Source: an uncultured Bacilli bacterium (lineage in GTDB: Bacteria; Bacillota_I; Bacilli_A; RF39; UBA660). Taken from it: a DNA stretch of 64,000 bases. Shown here one piece after another: positions 58,342 through 64,000 of the stretch. The notes below the pieces were generated by a model. The model was given only the letters and a program-made list of their open reading frames with translations, was not told the origin of the DNA and made no database searches. Made by a program: the position numbers and the translations under genes. Where the stretch lies: positions 1 to 64,000 of the forward strand of contig CAKOOH010000006.1 of the NCBI GenBank assembly GCA_934098485.1, read 5' to 3'. The first letter of the stretch is position 1; the number at the start of each line of letters is the position of its first letter.

Positions 58342-58771
58342 AACCATCACTCTTAAAAAGATGTTCTGCAATTTCTGCTAGATTATCTTCGTTCTCCTCA
58401 AAGAAATTATTCCATGAATCCTCCGCCCATATTTCTAATCGGTCGTTTGCGCCGATTATCACACATTTACTTGTTAAACCGGCGTAACTAACCAATGGGG
58501 AGGTAATGTTAATTCGACCTTGTTTATCGAATTCACATTCTGCAGCTCCTGATAGAAAGAAACGGGTAAAATTACGAGCATCTTTATTTGTAAAAGGTAA
58601 AGACTTTAAACGTTTTACTATTTTTTCCCATTCAGTAAGAGAATAAACAAATAAACATTTTTCCAGTCCGCGAGTTACAATAAATTTTTCTCCTAGTTCA
58701 TAACGAAACTTAGAAGGAATTATTAATCGTCCTTTATCATCAATATTATGATGATATTCTCCCATTAACAT
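58328..58771 (-). CDS. mraZ: Transcriptional regulator MraZ
   Basis: 147 residues with two AbrB-like SpoVT swapped-hairpin repeats: GEYHHNIDDKGRLIIPSKFR and the second around CEFDKQGRINITSPLVSYAG. MraZ binds GTGG-type repeats ahead of its own gene and controls the dcw operon. SD GGGGGATTG before the ATG. Operator boxes lie at 58778-58814. Confidence 0.95.
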   Translation of the reverse strand: MLMGEYHHNIDDKGRLIIPSKFRYELGEKFIVTRGLEKCLFVYSLTEWEKIVKRLKSLPFTNKDARNFTRFFLSGAAECEFDKQGRINITSPLVSYAGLTSKCVIIGANDRLEIWAEDSWNNFFEENEDNLAEIAEHLFKSDGYETL

Positions 58772-58777
58772 CTCAAT

Positions 58778-58814
58778 CCCCCACTTTCTTCCACATCATG
58801 CCACTGTCTACCAT
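58778..58814 (-). promoter_or_regulatory. MraZ operator boxes, 10-bp period
   Basis: On the minus strand GTGG occurs at 58804-58801, 58794-58791 and 58784-58781, and ATGG at 58814-58811: four units exactly 10 bp apart, between the promoter and the mraZ start. MraZ of Bacteria and Mollicutes recognises such tandem repeats. Confidence 0.8.
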
Positions 58815-58815
58815 A

Positions 58816-58844
58816 ATATTACAATAAAGAAAGAAATTGGGCAA
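58816..58844 (-). promoter_or_regulatory. mraZ (dcw) promoter
   Basis: TTGCCC (58844-58839), 17 bp, TAATAT (58821-58816). The start falls near the first MraZ box. Confidence 0.7.
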
Positions 58845-58854
58845 GTATTTTTTC

Positions 58855-58890
58855 TTAAAAAACAAAAAAATATGTCGTTTGACATATTTT
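58855..58890 (-). terminator. Hairpin with long T-run in the mraZ-rseP gap
   Basis: AAAATATGTC and GACATATTTT arms with a 4-base loop, then TTTTTTTGTTTTTT on the minus strand. It lies about 115 bases beyond the rseP terminator, with only a 15-codon frame and a CCAATCGCTTGG inverted repeat between. Confidence 0.6.
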
Positions 58891-59004
58891 AATGTAAAGT
58901 ATTTTATATTAATTTAAGTAAAATATAATTGTTTTTATAATAAATATCTTTATCATATAAACTTCCAAGCGATTGGAACTACTTATTTTTAACGTTTTGG
59001 CCAC

Positions 59005-59035
59005 ATAAAAAGCTCATAGTACTCACTATGGGCTT
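59005..59035 (-). terminator. uppS-cdsA-rseP operon terminator
   Basis: AAGCCCATAGT and ACTATGAGCTT arms with a 4-base loop, then TTTTATG on the minus strand. Confidence 0.8.
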
Positions 59036-59049
59036 GTTTAAACATGCTC

Positions 59050-60111
59050 TTATCCTGCAATTCTAATTATATCTTGAATCGTAATATAAACCATTAAAAG
59101 CATTAATAAGAAAAAACCAACCGTATGAAATGTATTTTCTACTTTAGGATTAACTTTACTTCCTTTAATAGCTTCAATAACTACAAATAATATTCTGCCT
59201 CCATCAAAAGCTGGAAATGGTATCGCATTTATAACTGCTAAATTAACACTTAAATAAGCAGTTAAATATAAAATACTTTGAAAACCGATCTTCGCACTTT
59301 GTCCTACAACTGTGTACATTCCAACCGGACCAGATAAACTAGATAAACCTAATGAACCTTTTATTAATGATGTAATTATTAACCACATACTTGATACAAT
59401 AGAACCTAATTTAACAAAAGCGTACTTTATTGCATTACCAAAACCACTATATGTTGTATCTCCCACACCTACACCAAATATCTTAGTTTCATTACCTTTT
59501 TCATCAGTAGTAATTTTAGGAGTTACATCATATTTTTTTATACTTCCATCTTTTTTCTCAACAACAAATTCATATTTATTATCTTTATTTTTTAAATTAA
59601 TAACAATTGTAAGTTTATCCCAAGTATTAACTTTTATACCATTAACTTCTTTTATTCTATCGCCTACTTCAATACCTGCATCACTAATAGGATAACCTTC
59701 TGGCGCATAACCAACAACTGATTTTTGTTCAGAATAACCCCATATTAAAGCTTGAATAAATAAAATTACAAAAGCTAAAATTATATTCATTGTAACACCA
59801 GCAATGAGAATTAAAAATCTTTCCCATTTAGAGCGATTACACATATATTCACTTTTCTTTAATTTTAATTCTTTATTATCTTCATCAACTTCTCCTGCCA
59901 TAGCGCAAAAGCCACCAATCGGAAATAATCTTAAAGAATATTCAGTTGGATCATTTTTGTTTTTTCTTTTAAAAGAAAATAATTTCGGACCCATACCAAT
60001 GGCAAATTCACTAACATAAACATGACAAGCCTTCGCTGCTAAAAAATGGCCAAACTCATGTACAAATACTAAAACCCCAAGAATTAATATTAAATATAAT
60101 AAAGTTAACAT
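59050..60111 (-). CDS. rseP: Site-2 protease RseP
   Basis: 353-residue intramembrane zinc protease: HEFGH near residue 18, a PDZ domain in the middle (about 130-215) and the second zinc site NAIPFPAFDGGRIL near 297. Cleaves membrane anti-sigma factors and signal-peptide remnants. It keeps the full catalytic HExxH, unlike the SpoIVFB-like paralogue at 12.4 kb. dxr, usually before it, is missing. Confidence 0.95.
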   Translation of the reverse strand: MLTLLYLILILGVLVFVHEFGHFLAAKACHVYVSEFAIGMGPKLFSFKRKNKNDPTEYSLRLFPIGGFCAMAGEVDEDNKELKLKKSEYMCNRSKWERFLILIAGVTMNIILAFVILFIQALIWGYSEQKSVVGYAPEGYPISDAGIEVGDRIKEVNGIKVNTWDKLTIVINLKNKDNKYEFVVEKKDGSIKKYDVTPKITTDEKGNETKIFGVGVGDTTYSGFGNAIKYAFVKLGSIVSSMWLIITSLIKGSLGLSSLSGPVGMYTVVGQSAKIGFQSILYLTAYLSVNLAVINAIPFPAFDGGRILFVVIEAIKGSKVNPKVENTFHTVGFFLLMLLMVYITIQDIIRIAG

Positions 60112-60120
60112 TTCATCCTC

Positions 60121-60903
60121 CTATAACATATTTATAAAAAGCATAAAAGCTATTGCTACAAATAATTGACTATCTATTCTATCTAGTACTCCCCCATGAC
60201 CTGGAATCAGATTACTAAAATCTTTTATATCATGATTTCTCTTAATTGCACTAAAAAATAAATCTCCTAAATGACTAACTACTGTCAGTATTAATATTAT
60301 TCCCATTAATTTAAAAATATTAATGCTTCCAATAAAAGTTACATAATAAACACACATCATAAATGTCCCCATAAAAGAACCAGTAATAAATCCTTCCAAA
60401 CTCTTTTTAGGGCTTATCGCTGTTATTTTATGTTTACCAATAAGCATGCCTCCAATATACGCAAATGTATCTGTAATAATAGGTATTAAAATCATAAACA
60501 AGAAATATTTAAGTCCCATACTTCTAATTAAAATCATATAATTTAACCCTAATCCCACTAAAAATATAAAACCAAACAATTTAAATGCATCGCTAGTAGT
60601 ATATTTCTTCTTTTCTTGATAGAAAATTACCGGAATAAATATCATTAACATTATAAGTGATAATAATTTATAATCAAGGCCAAAAGCAATTGTATTACTA
60701 TCAAAATTACTATATATCAAAGATATAAGTGCCAAAAATCCTAAAAATCTAACTACTAAAGGGTACTTATATAAACTAGTAATTTCTTTATAAGCAAAAA
60801 TACTAATAACTCCTACACATAAAGCAAAAGGTTTACCACCAAGAATCAAAAATGGTACTAAAACAAGTATTAAAACTGCTGCACTTATTATTCTCTTTTT
60901 CAT
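60121..60903 (-). CDS. cdsA: Phosphatidate cytidylyltransferase
   Basis: 260 residues, about seven to eight membrane spans, with the C-terminal CDS signature S-x-x-K-R-x-x-x-x-K-D-x-x-x-x-x-P-G-H-G-G-x-x-D-R-x-D. It makes CDP-diacylglycerol for phospholipid synthesis. It overlaps uppS by one base. Confidence 0.95.
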   Translation of the reverse strand: MKKRIISAAVLILVLVPFLILGGKPFALCVGVISIFAYKEITSLYKYPLVVRFLGFLALISLIYSNFDSNTIAFGLDYKLLSLIMLMIFIPVIFYQEKKKYTTSDAFKLFGFIFLVGLGLNYMILIRSMGLKYFLFMILIPIITDTFAYIGGMLIGKHKITAISPKKSLEGFITGSFMGTFMMCVYYVTFIGSINIFKLMGIILILTVVSHLGDLFFSAIKRNHDIKDFSNLIPGHGGVLDRIDSQLFVAIAFMLFINML

Positions 60904-61586
60904 TAGTTACCTCCAAATCTTCTATGACGATTACTATATTCTTCTAACGCTTTATCAAATTCCTTATTATCAAAGTCTGGAAAATATAATTTAGGAAAAT
61001 ATAACTCTGCATAACTTATTTGCCATAACATAAAGTTTGATATTCTCATCTCACCACTAGTTCTAATTACAAAATCTAAATCTGGTAAATCTTGATATAA
61101 GCATTTAGCAAAGTTTTCTTCATTTATTTCCAAATTACTATCTTTTAATTTTTTTACAGCATCTATTATTTCTGCTCTGCCACCATAATTTAGACAAACA
61201 TTTAAAACTCCACCCGTATTATTTTTCGTCATTTCCATAACTTTACATATACACTGCCATACATTACTTTTAAGTCTTTCCCTTTTACCAGAAAAGATAA
61301 TTTTAATGTTATTTTCATCTAACTCTTTCGCTCTTTCATTAAAAAACTTAATAATTAGTCCCATTAAATAACCAACTTCTTCTTCCGAACGATTAAAATT
61401 CTCAGTTGAAAAAGCATATATACTTAAATACTTAACACCCGTAGCAAAAACGTGTTTAGCAAGTTCCATTATATTATTAGCGCCTGCTAAGTGACCATCA
61501 ATTGATTTTTTGCCTCTTTCTTTAGCCCAGCGTCTATTGCCATCCATGATAATTCCCACATGATTTGGTATTTTTAATTCTTCCAT
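60903..61586 (-). CDS. uppS: Undecaprenyl diphosphate synthase
   Basis: 227 residues from the ATG at 61586 (SD AGGTG). IIMDGNRRWAKERG near residue 9 carries the catalytic Asp and RRW. YAFSTENFNRS and the end RTSGEMRISNFMLWQ are complete. It builds the C55 carrier for wall synthesis, consistent with dgkA at 6 kb. Confidence 0.96.
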   Translation of the reverse strand: MEELKIPNHVGIIMDGNRRWAKERGKKSIDGHLAGANNIMELAKHVFATGVKYLSIYAFSTENFNRSEEEVGYLMGLIIKFFNERAKELDENNIKIIFSGKRERLKSNVWQCICKVMEMTKNNTGGVLNVCLNYGGRAEIIDAVKKLKDSNLEINEENFAKCLYQDLPDLDFVIRTSGEMRISNFMLWQISYAELYFPKLYFPDFDNKEFDKALEEYSNRHRRFGGN

Positions 61587-61630
61587 ATTTTCACCTAAAA
61601 ACATTATATAATTATTTTATCTTAAAAGCA

Positions 61631-61661
61631 AAGAAAAAGGACTATTTTGTAAAATAATCCT
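61631..61661 (-). terminator. ABC exporter operon terminator
   Basis: AGGATTATTTT and AAAATAGTCCT arms with a 2-4 base loop, then TTTTCTTTG on the minus strand. Confidence 0.78.
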
Positions 61662-61672
61662 CATGAAATTTA

Positions 61673-63790
61673 CTATTCCTCACTAAACTGAGCATTATAA
61701 AGTTTAGCATAAAAGCCATTTTTCTCTAAAAGTTCTTCATGAGTTCCTTGCTCTACAATATTTCCCTCATTCATAACTAAGATTAAATCAGCATTTTTAA
61801 TTGTTGATAATCTATGAGCAATAATAAACGATGTTTTATTTTTAGATAATTTATCCATCGCATTTTGAACAAGTTCTTCTGTTCTTGTATCTACGTTACT
61901 AGTCGCCTCATCCAAAATCAAGAATGGCGCATTTTCCATCATACCTCTTGCAATAGTTAAAAGCTGTCTTTGACCAGAAGAAACACTATCATTATCCGTT
62001 AAATAAGAATCATATCCATTTGGAAGTGTTTTAATGAAATGATCAACGCCTACATATTTACAAACTTTATGAATCTCTTCATCACTTATATCTTTCATGT
62101 TATAAACTATATTTTCTTTTACTGTTCCTTCAAATAACCAAGTATCTTGTAATACCATTGTAAATAATTCATGAATGTTATCTCTTGTTAAATCTTTAGC
62201 GTTTATTCCATCGATATAAATATCGCCCTCTTTTATCTCGTAAAATCTCATTAATAAATTAACTAAAGTTGTTTTTCCAGCTCCCGTCGGACCAACAATC
62301 GCGATTTTTTCACCCTTCTTTGCTTTCAATGAGAAATTTGTTATTGTATCTTTTTCATTTCCATCATATCTAAAGTAAACATTTTTAAATTCAATATTTC
62401 CTTTAGCGTCCTCTTTAGAAAGTTTAATTTTTTTATCACTTTCATCACTAAGTTCTTCTTCATCTAAAATTTCAAAAACTCTTTCACTAGCCGCTGCTAC
62501 TTGTTGCATACTTGCCATTGCTTGGGCAATTTGTGATAAGGGTGATGTAAATAATCTAACATATATAATAAAAGCTATAATTGTACCAAAACTAATTACC
62601 CCTTTAGTTGCTAAAATTGCTCCTACTATACACACAGCCACATAACCTAAGTTACCAATAAACTGCATCATTGGTGGCATTAAGCCTGATAAAAATTGAC
62701 TAATAAAATTTGCTTTATATACTCTATTATTTAAATCGTCAAACTTCTCTTCAAAAACAACTTCAGCATTATATGATTTTATAACGTTCATTCCTGAATA
62801 TGCCTCTTCAATATGAGCATTTAATTTCCCAAGCTCTTCTTGTCTTAAAGCAAAATACTTTTGACTCTTAGATAAAACAAGTCCCATAAATATAAAACCA
62901 AATAAAGAAGCAAATATTGCTGTAAGTGCCATTATCCAGTTAGTTGCAAACATCATTATAATACTACCTATAAATAAAGTAACTGATGCCACTAATGTTG
63001 AAAGTGAATTGTTCATTGATTGAGCTACTGTATCTATATCATTAGTAATTCTAGATAAAACATCTCCAATTTGATTTTTATCAAAATACTTTAAAGGCAA
63101 TTTATTAATTTTTAATACTACTCTTTCTCTAAGACTTTTTGCAAATTTATTTGATACAATCGTCATTGAAATACCTTCAAAATATTCAAATACTGTACTA
63201 AGCATAAACATTATAAAGCAAACAGTTGCTAAATATTTAACCTTTACTAAATCAACATCTGTTGATAATACTTTTTGTACGTTTATAGGAAGATTTTTAA
63301 GTTCTTCACTCATCTTTTGATTATCATTACTTAAACTTGCCGCTATTTTCATTAAATTAATTTGATCTTCCGTTGTTATTACAGTACCATCTATTTCATA
63401 TGGTTTAAATATATCATTTATTAAATTAACGGATAACTCAGTGTAATCCTTCGTTTCCATAAAGGAAACTAAACTCTGACAATCTATACTATTTACTTCA
63501 CTACAATACTTTTTTTGCAGTGCTTTTATATTTTGCTCATTAAAAGAGTTAGTCATTTTATCTTCTATAATCTTTAAATTATCTTTATTTACTACTAAAG
63601 AAACAGACACTTCATCTACTACTTTTGATAAATACTTAGGAGAAACAATTGATAAAACTGCTCCAAATACGGCTAAAACCATCGCAATTATTATTAAAAC
63701 TTTAAATTCATTTAAAGAAAGTAATAATCTTTTAAGTGAGCCTTTTAAATCCTTTGCTTTTTCTAAACCACTATTTCTTTCTCTATGCAT
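61673..63790 (-). CDS. ABC exporter half with an extracellular insertion
   Basis: 705 residues from the ATG at 63790 (SD AAAGGAACTT). A type I exporter fold precedes an ATPase domain with Walker A GPTGAGKTT near 500, signature VSSGQRQLL, Walker B LILDEATSNVD and H-loop IAHRLST. Between the first and second spans (about residues 65-185) is a large hydrophilic insert with CSEVNSIDC, a likely disulfide. It overlaps the 3' end of the upstream exporter half by eight bases, so the two probably form a heterodimer. Substrate unknown. Confidence 0.9.
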   Translation of the reverse strand: MHRERNSGLEKAKDLKGSLKRLLLSLNEFKVLIIIAMVLAVFGAVLSIVSPKYLSKVVDEVSVSLVVNKDNLKIIEDKMTNSFNEQNIKALQKKYCSEVNSIDCQSLVSFMETKDYTELSVNLINDIFKPYEIDGTVITTEDQINLMKIAASLSNDNQKMSEELKNLPINVQKVLSTDVDLVKVKYLATVCFIMFMLSTVFEYFEGISMTIVSNKFAKSLRERVVLKINKLPLKYFDKNQIGDVLSRITNDIDTVAQSMNNSLSTLVASVTLFIGSIIMMFATNWIMALTAIFASLFGFIFMGLVLSKSQKYFALRQEELGKLNAHIEEAYSGMNVIKSYNAEVVFEEKFDDLNNRVYKANFISQFLSGLMPPMMQFIGNLGYVAVCIVGAILATKGVISFGTIIAFIIYVRLFTSPLSQIAQAMASMQQVAAASERVFEILDEEELSDESDKKIKLSKEDAKGNIEFKNVYFRYDGNEKDTITNFSLKAKKGEKIAIVGPTGAGKTTLVNLLMRFYEIKEGDIYIDGINAKDLTRDNIHELFTMVLQDTWLFEGTVKENIVYNMKDISDEEIHKVCKYVGVDHFIKTLPNGYDSYLTDNDSVSSGQRQLLTIARGMMENAPFLILDEATSNVDTRTEELVQNAMDKLSKNKTSFIIAHRLSTIKNADLILVMNEGNIVEQGTHEELLEKNGFYAKLYNAQFSEE

Positions 63791-64000
63791 TTTGAAGTTC
63801 CTTTCTAGATAACTGTGATAAAGCAATTTGTTTATATACTTCACAAGTTTTCATAAGTTCTTGATGAGTACCAATACCAACACATTTTCCTTCATCTAAA
63901 ACTACAATTTTATCAGCATGAAGAATTGTTCCAATACGGCTTGCTACAATTAAAGTACAAGCATTCTTAGTTATCTTTTTTAAATTACTTCTAACTAATT
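63783..64000 (-). CDS. Partner ABC exporter half, only the C-terminus in the window
   Basis: 72 codons are visible before the TAG at 63785-63783. They encode the last part of an ABC ATPase: TLIVASRIGTILHADKIVVL, then DEGKCVGIGTHQELM. The H-loop histidine (normally A-H-R) is Ser, as in the degenerate-site half of heterodimeric exporters such as TM287/288 or BmrCD. The rest of the gene lies beyond the window edge. Confidence 0.88.
   Translation of the reverse strand, partial: LVRSNLKKITKNACTLIVASRIGTILHADKIVVLDEGKCVGIGTHQELMKTCEVYKQIALSQLSRKELQNA

Noticed and set aside
58900..58960. 15-codon minus-strand frame MIKIFIIKTIIFYLN in the mraZ-rseP gap
   Set aside because: Very short, no clear SD or promoter; composition alone (AT-rich) explains it. 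Kept only as part of the hairpin observation.
1..64000. CRISPR arrays, insertion sequences, prophage genes, restriction systems
   Set aside because: No regularly spaced repeats, transposase motifs or phage structural genes were found on either strand.

Overview
The window comes from a very AT-rich, low-GC Gram-positive bacterium with a compact, almost entirely minus-strand gene layout. Gene order is that of Bacilli: yqfC-yqfD / ybeY-dgkA-cdd-era-yqzL-recO; radC-mreC-mreD-spoIVFA-spoIVFB / rplU-prp-rpmA; mraZ-rsmH-ftsL-pbp; uppS-cdsA-rseP; spoVID-ysxE; sufC-D-S-U. Several usual members are missing (phoH and yqfF, mreB, minCD, dxr, parC, sufB). ThrRS lacks its TGS domain, both encoded tRNAs carry CCA, and the organism has cell-wall synthesis, sortases and a few sporulation-type genes. 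An uncultured, genome-reduced, host-associated Bacilli lineage (RF39- or Erysipelotrichia-like) fits best; that placement is inference, not shown directly.

Layout. 0-5.2 kb: recO, a tiny yqzL and era, with two paralogous multi-HTH-repeat genes inserted between era and yqzL. 5.2-8.9 kb: a cytidine deaminase plus a zinc-ligand-less paralogue, dgkA, ybeY, a VanZ-family gene and yqfCD. 8.9-18 kb: two large related surface proteins (A and B) flanking the ribosomal L21/L27 genes and the spoIVF/mre/radC cluster. 18-22 kb: two tandem HipA-fold kinases, a microprotein and proS. 22-31.6 kb: suf operon, ftsK, frr, a prepilin and the spoVID/ysxE pair. 31.6-44.9 kb: lon, three sortases, a nucleoside phosphorylase, T-box-controlled thrS, a CnaB-repeat adhesin and a polysaccharide deacetylase. 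45-50.5 kb: tRNA-Met/Ile2 and tRNA-Leu, a candidate type I toxin-antitoxin locus, an Flp-like pilin and three TPR paralogues (one with a nonsense codon). 50.5-64 kb: DUF192, def, parE, the start of the dcw cluster with MraZ boxes, the uppS-cdsA-rseP operon and a heterodimeric ABC exporter.

Two systems stand out. First, an intergenic cassette of about 85-100 bp recurs after recO, rpmA and lon. It consists of an AGTCTATGG hairpin terminator followed by a consensus sigma-A promoter whose -35/-10 spacer contains a run of 7 or 8 G. Each copy drives, or once drove, a surface-protein gene. Spacer lengths of 15, 16 and 15 bp (against 17 bp, with no G-run, at surface gene B) suggest slipped-strand, phase-variable transcription. 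Two deletion relics of the same family and a 49-bp identical block shared by A and B indicate continuing recombination. Second, downstream of tRNA-Leu, between two imperfect direct repeats, a strong minus-strand SD precedes a 30-residue hydrophobic peptide gene. A convergent plus-strand RNA with its own promoter and terminator covers the peptide gene's stop codon and 3' UTR. This is the architecture of TxpA/RatA-type type I toxin-antitoxins.

Most promoters listed were located by eye as TTGACA-like and TATAAT-like hexamers with 17-bp spacing; none is experimentally verified here.
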